A stretch of 64,000 bases of DNA. Source: Amycolatopsis nigrescens CSC17Ta-90. GTDB taxonomy: Bacteria > Actinomycetota > Actinomycetes > Mycobacteriales > Pseudonocardiaceae. Each line of letters starts with the position of its first letter. The first letter of the stretch is position 1. Below are positions 41,007 to 49,891 of this stretch, piece after piece. Under the pieces are notes generated by a model that saw only the letters and a list, made by a program, of their open reading frames with translations, made no database searches and was not told where the DNA came from. Location: positions 7,981,001-8,045,000 of the forward strand of contig NZ_ARVW01000001.1 of assembly GCF_000384315.1 (NCBI RefSeq). The letters are read 5' to 3'. The translations under genes were made by a program, and so were the position numbers.

Positions 41007-42044
41007 TCAGTACTGCGAGTAGTGCCAGACCGCGGGATGCCCACCTTCGTCGAGCGGACCGTTCGACACCCAGCCCGCGATCGTGCCGTCGTCACCGACT
41101 ACGCGCGCCGAGCCCTTTTGGTAGCCGTCCGGTATCGGCAGCCGGCCTGCGGGGTTCGTGCCTTGCCAGGTGGTGAGTGGCCCATAGGGTTCTGGGCTCG
41201 ACTCACGCCCGACGATCAGTCCCGACGCGTTGATCCCCGACGCGATGTCGCCACCCGGCAGCCGTTGTACCGACCCGGTGGCGTCCCACAGGAGTGCGCT
41301 GCTTCCCGGCTGGGTGGAACTCGCGGTGCCGACGGCGAGCCCGTTCCGGAGCCCGTTCGCCTGCGGGTAGGTGAGATCCGGCGGAACTTCCAGCGCTCGG
41401 GTCACCCCGTTCTGCCAGAGATACGGGCCGGCGTCGGTGTTGAGCAGGATGGTGCCGTCCTCGTCGAGGTCGGCCGGGTACTGCCAGTAGTGGTCGGTGT
41501 TCGGGATGACGATCGGCCCACTGCCCAGGACGGGCCAGAGCACCGTCGCGTCCTTGGCTTGGTGGGCCGGGTGGTAGGCGGTTCCGACCACGTCGCCCCG
41601 GTCGTTGATCGCGACGGGCTCGAAGCTGGCGTAGCCGTCCGGCGGCGGCGTGGCGTGGAAGCCGGTGCCGTCCAGGATGAACCCCTGGCTCTCCCCGGTG
41701 TCGTAGTCGAGCGCGCTGCCGACGATGACGCCGGCCCGGTTCTGGTCGTTGGGCGCGGCGAACTCGGTGCCATCGGGCAGGCCGTGCACGGTGACCTTGT
41801 CGTCCTTCCAGCTCACCACCTGAGTGGTTTCGCCGAGCGGGAGGAAGCCGGAATAGCCGCCCTGTCCGTCGGTTCCGGTGACATAGCCCTTCGCGTCCGG
41901 GTAGCCGTCCGGCAGTGGCAGCAGGCTCGCCCGCCAGCCCGGGTCCGGTACCCCGGCCGCCGTCGCGGCCGGCAGGACGCCGATAGTCGTGGTGATGGCC
42001 GCGGCGATGAGCACACCGGCGCGCGGCCTGGTCCTGGTTCCCAT
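41007..42044 (-). CDS. Secreted HAF-repeat beta-propeller-like protein
   Basis: 345 residues with a Sec signal (GVLIAAAITTTIGVLPAATAAG, cleavage near residue 30). Short repeats follow, each like 'INDRGDVVGTAYHP', 'LRNGLAVGTAS', 'INASGLIVGRESS', 'VGDDGTIAGWVSN', with Trp-rich strands (LLWDATGSVQRLPGG). This spacing is typical of HAF-type extracellular repeats that build a propeller. No catalytic motif is visible. Likely a secreted binding or structural protein. ATG 42044; divergent from the VOC gene at 42181. Confidence 0.78.
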   Translation of the reverse strand: MGTRTRPRAGVLIAAAITTTIGVLPAATAAGVPDPGWRASLLPLPDGYPDAKGYVTGTDGQGGYSGFLPLGETTQVVSWKDDKVTVHGLPDGTEFAAPNDQNRAGVIVGSALDYDTGESQGFILDGTGFHATPPPDGYASFEPVAINDRGDVVGTAYHPAHQAKDATVLWPVLGSGPIVIPNTDHYWQYPADLDEDGTILLNTDAGPYLWQNGVTRALEVPPDLTYPQANGLRNGLAVGTASSTQPGSSALLWDATGSVQRLPGGDIASGINASGLIVGRESSPEPYGPLTTWQGTNPAGRLPIPDGYQKGSARVVGDDGTIAGWVSNGPLDEGGHPAVWHYSQY

Positions 42045-42180
42045 CAGTTCCCCGTTTCCCCCCGACCCGGCTACTTATATCGTCGGGGCCGGATCCGGTG
42101 TTGCCCTTGGTAATTCGCTGTGACCGAGCCGTGACGCGGGTGCCCTCGCGGTGCCAGGCTGTTGCCCAGGAGGTGGTCTT

Positions 42181-42603
42181 GTGGAGACAGGGTTCCCGGT
42201 ACTCCGGCAGGTGGTGCTGGACTGCCCGGACGCGCGCGTGCTGGCGGAGTTCTACCGCCGGCTGCTCGGCCTGCGGTACCGGCCGGGGGATGAGCCTCCG
42301 CCCGAAGGCGAGCCGGACGAACGAGGGCAGGACTGGCTGGTGTTGCGGGACGCCGACGGCGGCGGCAAGGTCGCGTTCCAGCAGGTGCCGGAACTGCCGC
42401 CGGCCACCTGGCCGGAAGGCGAGCACCCGCAGCAACTGCACCTGGATCTGACCGTGCCGTCGGCCGCAGAGCTGAACGCTCAGCATGATCGGGCGCTGGC
42501 CCTCGGCGCACGACTTCTCTACGACCGCTTCGACGACCCGGAAGAGCCGCTGCGCGTCTACGCCGACCCGGCCGGGCATCCGTTCTGCATCTTCGTGGCG
42601 TAG
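42181..42603 (+). CDS. VOC-family (glyoxalase fold) protein
   Basis: 140 residues, single VOC module: 'LRQVVLDCPDARVLAEFYRRLLGLRYRPGD' at the front and 'LRVYADPAGHPFCIFVA' at the end, with HLDLTVPSAAELNAQHDRALALGARL between. This is the actinobacterial type of VOC protein often called glyoxalase-like. Metal-binding residues are not all evident (QLHLDL His is one). GTG 42181 has AGGAGG seven bases upstream, which decides the start. Confidence 0.85.
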   Translation: METGFPVLRQVVLDCPDARVLAEFYRRLLGLRYRPGDEPPPEGEPDERGQDWLVLRDADGGGKVAFQQVPELPPATWPEGEHPQQLHLDLTVPSAAELNAQHDRALALGARLLYDRFDDPEEPLRVYADPAGHPFCIFVA

Positions 42604-42617
42604 CCGGCCCTCGCAGG

Positions 42618-43286
42618 TCAGGCGGCTCGTGGATCGTCCGGTGAGCGCAGCTCGTTTTCCAGGATCGGCCCCAGGGCTTGCGCGGCCTGTATCGCGGTGT
42701 CCAGGTGAGGTGGCGGGCTTTCGGTGAGGTTCTGCTGTTGGCTTTCCTCGTGCATACCGCTGCGGAGCCGTTCCAGGTGCAGGGCGCCGGCGGCGATGCT
42801 CTGCCGGTGTTTCTGCCAGGTCATGACCAGGTGGAGCAGCCGGTGGAGCGAGTACAGCGCGGCTGCGCCGTAGCCGAGTGGAGCGGAGTTCCGTGCGAGG
42901 TCGGCCAGCACACTGACCCAGGGGCTCGCCAGGGAGGTGCGCTCGATCTTCAGTTCCGCCTCGGGTAACGGTGCTTGTGCCGACCACGGGAGTGGAGCCG
43001 GCAGCACCGAGAACGTGGCATAACGGGCCAGCGTCAGCAGGGCGGCGACATTGCGGCCGTAACGGTCCATGCTGGGCCGGCGCCCCAGATCCACCGACAA
43101 GTACAGCCTGGTGGGCTGGTCCGGAGTCGGACGAGCGTTGAAGGTGATTCCTTCGAAGGTGGCGTCTCCGCTGAGCGGGGCAGGCGCGAAGGTGGGGTCC
43201 GGGAGAACCGGGACGCGCGCGAACGTGGCGTCATAGCTGAACGAAGTCTTGGCGTACAAGGCGTTTCCGGTGACGCTGGCGGTCAT
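42618..43286 (-). CDS. Uncharacterised protein with pentapeptide-like repeats and helical module
   Basis: About 222 residues, no recognised family. The first 50 residues show a loose five-residue periodicity with Phe or Leu at the centre (DATFARVPVL, GDATFEGITFNA), as in pentapeptide-repeat proteins. Residues about 110-165 read 'LKIERTSLASPWVSVLADLA' then 'LYSLHRLLHLVMTWQKHRQS', an amphipathic/hydrophobic helical stretch ending in basic residues. The tail is polar. ATG 43286 has GGGAAGG eight bases upstream; GTG 43319 is the alternative. Coding strand is uncertain only for the first 60 codons, where the opposite strand also shows short repeats. Confidence 0.6.
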   Translation of the reverse strand: MTASVTGNALYAKTSFSYDATFARVPVLPDPTFAPAPLSGDATFEGITFNARPTPDQPTRLYLSVDLGRRPSMDRYGRNVAALLTLARYATFSVLPAPLPWSAQAPLPEAELKIERTSLASPWVSVLADLARNSAPLGYGAAALYSLHRLLHLVMTWQKHRQSIAAGALHLERLRSGMHEESQQQNLTESPPPHLDTAIQAAQALGPILENELRSPDDPRAA

Positions 43287-43447
43287 GAGCCGTGCCTTCC
43301 CGCCGAAGGTGGTCTTCACGAGCCGCTCAAGGATGCTGGCTCAGCCGCCGGTTCGACAAGGGCGCCCGACCGGGCGTGATCTTGGCGGGTCACCCGTCGA
43401 GGTCGGTGACCTGAGGTTTCGCCGGTGGGCAATGATAAGAATGCCGG

Positions 43448-44770
43448 GTGACCGAACGACACCAGATCGAGCAAGCCGCCGAGGAAGCCGTCACGCTGAC
43501 CAGCGAGCTGCTCCGGATCGACACCACCAACACCGGCGACCCGGACACCCTGGTCGGTGAGCGCGCCGCGGCGGAGTACGTCGCGGAGAAGCTCACCGAG
43601 GTCGGGTACGAGATCACCTATGTGGAGTCGGGCGGGCCGAACCGGCACAACGTGATCGCCAGGCTGCCCGGCGCCGACCCGAGCCGGGGTGCGTTGCTGA
43701 TCCACGGTCATCTCGACGTGGTGCCCGCGGACCCGTCCGAATGGTCCGTGCACCCGTTCTCCGGGGCGATCCAGGACGGTTACGTCTGGGGCCGGGGCGC
43801 GGTGGACATGAAGGACATGGTGGCCATGACGCTGGCCATCGCCAGGCACTACAAGCGGCACGGCATCGTGCCGCCGCGTGACCTGGTCTTCGCCTTCCTG
43901 GCGGACGAGGAGGCGGGCGGCAAGTTCGGCGCGCAGTGGCTGGTGGAGCACCGGCCGGACCTGTTCGAGGGCGTCACCGAGGCGATCAGCGAGGTGGGCG
44001 GCTTCTCCGTCACGCTCAAGGACGACGTCCGCGCCTACCTGATCGAGACGGCGGAGAAGGGCATCCGCTGGATGAAGCTGCGGGTGCGCGGCACGGCCGG
44101 CCACGGCTCGATGATCCACCGGGACAACGCGGTCACCAAGCTGTCCGAGGCCGTGGCCAAGCTGGGCAACCACCGGTTCCCGCTGGTGCTGACCGACTCG
44201 GTGCGCGAGTTCCTGGCCGGGGTCACCGAGATCACCGGCTGGGACTTCCCCGAGGACGACCTCGAAGGCGCGGTCGCCAAGCTGGGCAACATCTCCCGGA
44301 TGATCGGCGCCACCCTGCGGGACACCGCGAACCCGACGATGCTCACCGCGGGCTACAAGTCCAACGTGATCCCGTCCACGGCCGAAGCCGCGGTGGACTG
44401 CCGGATCCTGCCCGGCAGGCTGGCAGCCTTCGACCGCGAGCTCGACGAGCTGCTCGGGCCCGACATCGAGAAGGAGTGGATGGAGCTGCCGCCGGTGGAG
44501 ACCACCTTCGACGGGGCGCTGGTGGACGCGATGACCGCGTCGGTGCTGGCCGAAGACCCCGGCGCCAAGACCCTGCCGTACATGCTCTCCGGCGGCACCG
44601 ACGCGAAGTCGTTCCAGTCCCTCGGTATCCGCAACTTCGGTTTCGCTCCGCTCAAGCTCCCGGCCGACCTGGACTTCTCCGCGCTCTTCCACGGGGTCGA
44701 CGAGCGGGTCCCGGTGGACGCGCTGAAGTTCGGCACCCGGGTGCTGGACAGGTTCCTGCGCGCCAGCTGA
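43448..44770 (+). CDS. M20-family metallopeptidase/amidohydrolase
   Basis: 440 residues. Zinc-binding motifs of family M20: HGHLDVVPAD (about 87), the bridging Asp in GRGAVDMKDM (about 120), the base and ligand Glu pair in ADEEAGG (about 155), and a late His in ALFHGVDERVP (about 418). A dimerisation insert with the HGSM His (RGTAGHGSMIHRDN, about 220) is typical. Probably a dipeptidase or N-acyl amino acid hydrolase in the cytoplasm. GTG 43448; the following hydrolase gene overlaps by TGATG. Confidence 0.92.
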   Translation: MTERHQIEQAAEEAVTLTSELLRIDTTNTGDPDTLVGERAAAEYVAEKLTEVGYEITYVESGGPNRHNVIARLPGADPSRGALLIHGHLDVVPADPSEWSVHPFSGAIQDGYVWGRGAVDMKDMVAMTLAIARHYKRHGIVPPRDLVFAFLADEEAGGKFGAQWLVEHRPDLFEGVTEAISEVGGFSVTLKDDVRAYLIETAEKGIRWMKLRVRGTAGHGSMIHRDNAVTKLSEAVAKLGNHRFPLVLTDSVREFLAGVTEITGWDFPEDDLEGAVAKLGNISRMIGATLRDTANPTMLTAGYKSNVIPSTAEAAVDCRILPGRLAAFDRELDELLGPDIEKEWMELPPVETTFDGALVDAMTASVLAEDPGAKTLPYMLSGGTDAKSFQSLGIRNFGFAPLKLPADLDFSALFHGVDERVPVDALKFGTRVLDRFLRAS

Positions 44771-45672
44771 TGGCGGACTTCGTCGAGCTCGCCGACGGCA
44801 CACCGCTGCATCTGCGGCGGTGGGGCGAGCCCGATGCCCCGGTGACCGTGCTGCTCTGCCACGGCTACGCGCTGGACCTGCGGAGCTGGGTGCCGGTCGC
44901 GGAGGACCTGCCGGCCGCGATCGAGCACCCGGTGCGGGTGGTCGCCTACGACCATCGCGGGCACGGCAGGTCCGGTCCCGCGTGCAGCGCGTCGGCCACC
45001 ATGGACCGGCTCGGTGACGACCTGGCCGAGCTGATCGGCCGGATCGCGCCGACCGGCCCGGTGGTGCTGGCCGGGCACGACATGGGCGGGCTGGCTGCGA
45101 TGGCGCTGGCACAGCGGCACCACGGCCTGTTCACCGAGCGGGTGGCCGGGCTGGTGCTGCTGGCCACCTCCGCCGGCGGGCTGAGCACCGAGGCCTCGGC
45201 CGCGTGGCCGAACGCGATGGGGAGGCTGGCCCGCGACCTGGAAGCGGTGTTCGGCTCGACGTTGGTCGGCCTGGTCCGCGAGCACACCAGCAAGGCGGTC
45301 GCGGCCGGGTTGCGCTGGTGGCTGTTCGGCGACGACCCGGACCCGGCGCAGGTCGAGCTCACCGTGCAGATGATCCGCGGCAACTGGCCGGACACCGTGG
45401 CGCTGTTCCGGCCGTCGATGGACGCCTACGCCAGGGACGCCGCGCTCTCAGTGGCCGCCGGGGTGCCGGTGACGGCGATCGTGGGGGAGCGGGACCGGCT
45501 CGTGCCGGCCGAGGACGTGCGGCGGATGACCGCTCCGGTGCCGCTCGGCACCGCTGTGGTGCTGCCCGGCCGTGGGCACGTGCTGCCGCTGGAGGGCGCC
45601 GCCGAAGTGCTGCCGAGGATCGTTTCGATCGTGCACTCGGTTTATCGCGAACTAGATGATCAGGCCCGGTAG
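44770..45672 (+). CDS. Alpha/beta hydrolase with Asp at the nucleophile position
   Basis: 300 residues. LLCHGYALDLRSW, YDHRGHGRSG and the elbow AGHDMGGLAA (about 99) show the fold; the elbow carries Asp where most relatives have Ser, as in epoxide hydrolases or dehalogenases. Closing residues are Asp in VGERDRLVPAED and His in GRGHVLPLEG. ATG 44770 overlaps the M20 gene's TGA. Its 3' end runs 21 bases into the convergent DUF5703 gene. Confidence 0.87.
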   Translation: MADFVELADGTPLHLRRWGEPDAPVTVLLCHGYALDLRSWVPVAEDLPAAIEHPVRVVAYDHRGHGRSGPACSASATMDRLGDDLAELIGRIAPTGPVVLAGHDMGGLAAMALAQRHHGLFTERVAGLVLLATSAGGLSTEASAAWPNAMGRLARDLEAVFGSTLVGLVREHTSKAVAAGLRWWLFGDDPDPAQVELTVQMIRGNWPDTVALFRPSMDAYARDAALSVAAGVPVTAIVGERDRLVPAEDVRRMTAPVPLGTAVVLPGRGHVLPLEGAAEVLPRIVSIVHSVYRELDDQAR

Positions 45673-45870
45673 CGCCCGCGCGCTGCGCTTGCGCCGCAGC
45701 CAGACCCACCTGGTCCCGTCCGAGTAGAGCCGGACGTTGGACAGCTCCCAGCCGGCGAACTCGGCGTGGATCGACAACTGGGTCGCTGCCGCTCGCCTTG
45801 ACACGCCGGGTGGCAGCTGCAACCGGCGATACTCCCAATCCCCTTCGACCACCGCCTCGCTCACCGTCAC
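45652..45870 (-). CDS. DUF5703 small protein
   Basis: 72 residues. 'WEYRRLQLPPGVSRRAAATQLSIHAEFAGWELSNVRLY' matches DUF5703, a small actinobacterial family of unknown function. The protein is short, basic at its C-terminus (WLRRKRSARAL) and has no membrane helix. GTG 45870 overlaps the stop of the upstream propeller lipoprotein gene (GTGA), so the two are co-expressed; the 3' end overlaps the convergent hydrolase gene. Confidence 0.8.
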   Translation of the reverse strand: MTVSEAVVEGDWEYRRLQLPPGVSRRAAATQLSIHAEFAGWELSNVRLYSDGTRWVWLRRKRSARALPGLII

Positions 45871-46883
45871 GGCTGGATCACCTGAATCCCTTCCCCAGCC
45901 GCGGAGCCGACGACCACGCGGGCGGTCTGTTCGTCGACGGTAACCGTGTTGGGCTGGCGGATGGTAGGGAAGCGATGCTTCTCGACCGGTTCACCACCAC
46001 GGATGTCGTAGCCGACGACCTCGTTACGCTCGGTCAACGTCACCCAGGCCAGCGAGCGCTTGGCGTCGTAGGCGATGCCGTAGATCCCGCCGGGGACCGG
46101 GTAGCGCTGCCGCAGCAGCAAGGGGTCGGCGGAGAACGCCAGCAGCGAACCGCCCCTGGCGTCGGTGACCAGCACCCGCCCGTACGAGTCGGTGGTGGCG
46201 TTGGCCGCGCCGTCACCGGCCCGCAGGCCCTCGCCCACCTTGCCGCCCGCCAGGTCGACGGCGAACAACGCGGTGCGCAGCCGGTCCAGCACCAGCGTGC
46301 CGTTGCCGGTGTCGAACACATCGTCCGCGCTGTAGAGCTGGCCGGAGATGTCCTTGGGCGGGCCGTCGGCGGCGAGTACTTCGACCGCCTTCCGGTCCCG
46401 CAGTGCGACCAGGGTCTGCCCCTGCACGTCCCGCGCCGAGGCCGGTTGCCCGGCCACCGGCACCTCGGTGACCTGGCCGCCGGGCAGGTTGATCCTGGCC
46501 AGCCGGTGCTGCGCCGGGAGGCTGGCCAGCAGCTCGTTCCCGCTGCCGGTGATCCGTTCGACCTGCCCCGGCAGCGGGATGGACCTGGCCGGCACGGTCA
46601 GGTCGTCGAGGTTGTAGAGCCGCACCGAAGGCGGGTCCTGGACCGCCACGGCGAGCGTGCGGGCGGTGGTGACGGCAGCGGTGACCACGGTGCCCGGCCC
46701 TGAGTCGGTCAGCACCGTGCCGGCCGGGGCGGCGACCGGGGCTGGCGAGACGGCGGCGGTGGCGGCGACCGGGTTCGACACGACCTGCAGCTCGTCGGTC
46801 TGTTCCCCGGCGGAGCAGCCGGCGGCCAGCAGCGCGCAGGCGAGGGGAATCGCTACCAGTTCAGCGGCGGCGAGCCGACGCAC
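45867..46883 (-). CDS. Beta-propeller lipoprotein (YncE-like)
   Basis: 338 residues with a lipoprotein signal ending CALLAAGCSAGEQ (Cys about 20). The body repeats short blades (ARTLAVAVQDPPSVRLYNLDD; GNELLASLPAQHRLARINLP; GTLVLDRLRTALFAVDLAGG; SLAWVTLTERNEVVGYDIRGG), a seven-blade YncE/PQQ-like propeller. Likely a surface-anchored binding or scaffolding protein. GTG 46883 is chosen because GGAGG lies seven bases upstream and it puts the signal sequence at the very N-terminus; the frame is open beyond. Confidence 0.83.
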   Translation of the reverse strand: MRRLAAAELVAIPLACALLAAGCSAGEQTDELQVVSNPVAATAAVSPAPVAAPAGTVLTDSGPGTVVTAAVTTARTLAVAVQDPPSVRLYNLDDLTVPARSIPLPGQVERITGSGNELLASLPAQHRLARINLPGGQVTEVPVAGQPASARDVQGQTLVALRDRKAVEVLAADGPPKDISGQLYSADDVFDTGNGTLVLDRLRTALFAVDLAGGKVGEGLRAGDGAANATTDSYGRVLVTDARGGSLLAFSADPLLLRQRYPVPGGIYGIAYDAKRSLAWVTLTERNEVVGYDIRGGEPVEKHRFPTIRQPNTVTVDEQTARVVVGSAAGEGIQVIQP

Positions 46884-46991
46884 AGTAAGGCCTCCGGGCG
46901 GTGTCGTTCTTGTCGTTCTCGTCGGTGGACGGTTCAGTCCGTTCAGCATCCCGCAAGCGGCAGTCGCCGTCACGTGGATGTCATCCAAAAG

Positions 46992-47957
46992 TCACCCCGG
47001 CCATCTTTCGGGATAACCCAGCTCGACCGCGCTGACGTCGTCCAGCGCCGACTTGATGGCCGGCGGGAGGGAGATCTCCTCGGTGGCCAGCGAGCCGGTC
47101 AGCTGGCCGGTGTCCCTGGCGCCGACCACCGGCGCGACCACCCCCGGCCGGTCGCGGACCCAGGCCAGCGCGACGCACAGCGGCGACGTGCCCAGCCCGT
47201 CGGCCGCGGTCAGCACGGCCTGCACGATGCGCGCCGCGCGGTCGGTGCGGTGCTTCTCGACATACCCGGCGTAGGCCGGGGACGCGCCGCGCGAGTCCGC
47301 CGGGGTGCCGTTGCGGTACTTGCCGGTCAGCACCCCGCGGCCGAGCGGGGCCCAGGGCAGCAGCCCGATCCCGTGGTAGCGGGCGGCCGGCAGCACCTCG
47401 CGTTCCACTCCGCGCTGCACCAGCGAGTACTCCATCTCCGCGGAGACGATCGGGTTGGTGCCGCGGCCGCCCGCGACGGTGGCCAGCTGCCAGCCCGAGT
47501 AGTTGGACACCCCGACGTAGCGCACCTTGCCCGCGTTGACCGCGAAGTCCAGTGCGGAGAGGGTCTCTTCGAGCGGGACGTTGCCGTCCCAGGCGTGCAG
47601 CTGCCAGAGGTCGACGTGGTCCACCCCGAGCCGCCGCAGCGATCCGTCCAAGGCGGACAGCAGCGCGCCGCGGGAGGCGCCGCCGCCGAACGGGCCGTCG
47701 CTCCGGCGGGCGACCGCCTTGGTGGCCAGCACCACGTCGTCACGCGGCACCACGTCCGCCAGCAGGGAGCCGAGGATGCGCTCACCCTCGCCGTCGCCGT
47801 AGACGTCGGCGGTGTCCACCAGCGTGCCGCCGGCGTCCACGAACGCGACCAGCTGGCTGGCGGCCTCGTCGGCATCGGTGTCGCTACCCCAGGTCATGGT
47901 GCCAAGAGCCATTCTGGAGACGCGGAGTCCCGACCTGCCGAGCTGTCGCTTCTCCAT
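46992..47957 (-). CDS. Aldo/keto reductase
   Basis: 321 residues. The catalytic Tyr is in LVDTADVYGDGEGE (about 50), Lys in VVLATKAVAR, His in LWQLHAWDGN (about 115); NADP-binding residues are in VVAPVVGARDTGQL. This resembles the YajO/IolS subgroup of AKRs. ATG 47957 (MEKRQLGRSGLRVS) is a typical N-terminus. Lies alone between the propeller lipoprotein gene and the divergent uppP region. Confidence 0.9.
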   Translation of the reverse strand: MEKRQLGRSGLRVSRMALGTMTWGSDTDADEAASQLVAFVDAGGTLVDTADVYGDGEGERILGSLLADVVPRDDVVLATKAVARRSDGPFGGGASRGALLSALDGSLRRLGVDHVDLWQLHAWDGNVPLEETLSALDFAVNAGKVRYVGVSNYSGWQLATVAGGRGTNPIVSAEMEYSLVQRGVEREVLPAARYHGIGLLPWAPLGRGVLTGKYRNGTPADSRGASPAYAGYVEKHRTDRAARIVQAVLTAADGLGTSPLCVALAWVRDRPGVVAPVVGARDTGQLTGSLATEEISLPPAIKSALDDVSAVELGYPERWPG

Positions 47958-48042
47958 GACGCGCGAGCCTATCCTCCGACCTCGCGCGGTGTTGACCAAG
48001 GCGACTCATGTCGCGCTCGGGGGCCCCGTTAGTGTCGCCGCC

Positions 48043-48129
48043 GTGCGACTCGGACTGAATTTCGACTACCCGGACGAACCAGACCAGGCGGCCGTCGAGG
48101 CCACTTTCGTACCGGCGGAGGTGGCCTGA
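48043..48129 (+). CDS. Possible 28-codon ORF upstream of uppP
   Basis: Reads [20 protein letters not shown] and ends FVPAEVA; its TGA is two bases before the uppP ATG. It begins GTG close to the predicted promoter. The ribosome-binding site of uppP (GGAGGTGG) lies in its last codons, so it may couple translation. Too short to assign a family. Confidence 0.3.
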   Translation: MRLGLNFDYPDEPDQAAVEATFVPAEVA

Positions 48130-48131
48130 GC

Positions 48132-48971
48132 ATGGGCTGGTTCGAAGCTTTGGTACTCGGCCTTGTGCAGGGCCTGACCGAGTTCCTGCCGATCTCCTCC
48201 AGCGCGCATCTGCGGATCACCGCGGCGCTGGCCGGCTGGGACGACCCCGGCGCGGCGTTCACCGCGGTCACCCAGATCGGTACCGAGCTCGCGGTGATCC
48301 TGTACTTCGCGAAGAAGATCGGCCGGATACTGGTGGCCTGGTTCTTCTCGTTGTACAAAAAGGACTGGCGCGGGCATCCGGACGCGCGGCTCGGCTGGCT
48401 GATCATCGTCGGCTCGCTGCCGATCGTGGTGCTCGGTGTGCTGCTCCAGGACGAGATCGACCACACCTTCCGCGACCTGCGGATCACCGCGACGATGCTG
48501 ATCGTGTTCGGCCTGATCCTGCTGATCGCGGACCGGATCGGCCGTCAGGAACGGGATCTGGACCACCTCACCGTCAAACACGGCCTCGGGTTCGGCTTCG
48601 CACAGGCACTGGCGTTGATCCCGGGCGTTTCGCGGTCGGGCGGCACGACCAGCGCCGGCCTGCTGATGGGTTACACCCGCGCGGAGGCGGCGGAGTACTC
48701 CTTCCTGCTCGCGCTGCCCGCGGTGTTCGGCTCCGGGGTGTACAAGCTGACCGACATCGGCGAGGACGGGCACACCGCGCAGTGGGGGCCGACCATCCTG
48801 GCCACCCTGGTCGCCTTCGGGGTCGGTTACGTGGTGATCGCCTGGCTGATGTCCTACATCAAGAAGCGCAGCTTCGTGCCCTTCGTGATCTACCGGTTCG
48901 CCCTCGGCATCCTGCTGTTCGTGCTGGTGTTCACCGGGGTGCTGGACCCGAACGAGGGTCCGGTCGGTTAG
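48132..48971 (+). CDS. uppP: Undecaprenyl-diphosphatase
   Basis: 279 residues, the usual length. Recycles the lipid carrier of peptidoglycan synthesis by removing a phosphate from undecaprenyl diphosphate, an integral membrane step also conferring bacitracin tolerance. The two signature regions are visible: [17 protein letters not shown] near residue 12 and [20 protein letters not shown] near 165. About eight membrane helices. ATG 48132 has GGAGGTGG upstream. Followed by a histidine-phosphatase gene, an arrangement shared with mycobacteria. Confidence 0.95.
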   Translation: MGWFEALVLGLVQGLTEFLPISSSAHLRITAALAGWDDPGAAFTAVTQIGTELAVILYFAKKIGRILVAWFFSLYKKDWRGHPDARLGWLIIVGSLPIVVLGVLLQDEIDHTFRDLRITATMLIVFGLILLIADRIGRQERDLDHLTVKHGLGFGFAQALALIPGVSRSGGTTSAGLLMGYTRAEAAEYSFLLALPAVFGSGVYKLTDIGEDGHTAQWGPTILATLVAFGVGYVVIAWLMSYIKKRSFVPFVIYRFALGILLFVLVFTGVLDPNEGPVG

Positions 48972-49002
48972 GCGATCACTTGCTGACACGTATGGTGGCC
49001 TG

Positions 49003-49725
49003 GTGAGCACCGTCATCCTGCTGCGACACGGCCGGTCCACGGCCAACGGGTCCGGGGTACTCGCCGGGCGCATGCCGAAGGTCGGCCTGGACGACACCGG
49101 CAAGGCGCAGGCGGAGGCGCTGGTGGAGCGGCTGGCCGGGGTCCCGCTGGCCGAGTTGGTGGTCTCGCCGATGCTGCGGTGCAAGCAGACGGTGGCCCCG
49201 CTCGCCTCGGCGAACGGGCTGGCCAAGACGGTGGAGCCGCGGCTGTCCGAAGTGGACTACGGGGACTGGACAGGGCGCGAGCTGAAAACCCTGTTCGCCG
49301 AGCCGTTGTGGCGGGTGGTGCAGGCGCACCCGTCGGCGGCGGTCTTCCCCGGCGGCGAGGGCCTGGCCGGTATGCAGGCCAGGGCGGTGGCCGCGGTCCG
49401 CGAGCACGACGCGCGGATCACCGCCGAGCACGGTGAGCACGCGGTCTGGGCGCTGTGCAGCCACGGCGACGTGCTCAAGGCGCTGCTGGCCGACGCGCTT
49501 GGCCAGCACCTGGACGCCTTCCAGCGGATCGTGGTGGACCCGGCCTCGATCTCGGTGGTCCGCTACACCGAGACGAGGCCGTTCGTGCTGCGGGTCAACG
49601 ACCACGGCTCGGACTTCAAGGGCGTCGTGCCGCCGCCACCGCAAAAGAAGAAGAAGGGCCGCAAGAAGAAGTCCGGTGGGCCGGGAGAGAGCGATGCGGT
49701 TCCCGGCGGCACCACCGGCCGCTGA
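49003..49725 (+). CDS. Histidine phosphatase family protein (MSMEG_4193-like)
   Basis: 240 residues. The phosphohistidine motif LLRHGRSTANG is at residues 6-16, an Arg in SPMLRCKQT, the acid Glu in LSEVDYGDWTG and a second His in ALCSHGDVLK. This matches the putative phosphomutase/phosphatase group next to uppP in mycobacteria. The tail is Pro- then Lys-rich (VPPPPQKKKKGRKKK) and unusual for a phosphatase. GTG 49003 has a TATGGT box seven bases upstream and no clear ribosome site, so it may be leaderless. Confidence 0.88.
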   Translation: MSTVILLRHGRSTANGSGVLAGRMPKVGLDDTGKAQAEALVERLAGVPLAELVVSPMLRCKQTVAPLASANGLAKTVEPRLSEVDYGDWTGRELKTLFAEPLWRVVQAHPSAAVFPGGEGLAGMQARAVAAVREHDARITAEHGEHAVWALCSHGDVLKALLADALGQHLDAFQRIVVDPASISVVRYTETRPFVLRVNDHGSDFKGVVPPPPQKKKKGRKKKSGGPGESDAVPGGTTGR

Positions 49726-49891
49726 TCGCGAAAGGTGCGCGTGGCGGACAACGCCCGGATGCCGCTTTCGGCGTGCTCTGCTGGTTTCGGCAGTGTTCCG
49801 GAGACGGCGATACCTCGGACCTTTTCCCCGGTCAGGGCGCAGTAGGGTGGAGGTTCGTGCCCAGCGCGCCCGACACTGAGGAGTACTGCCG

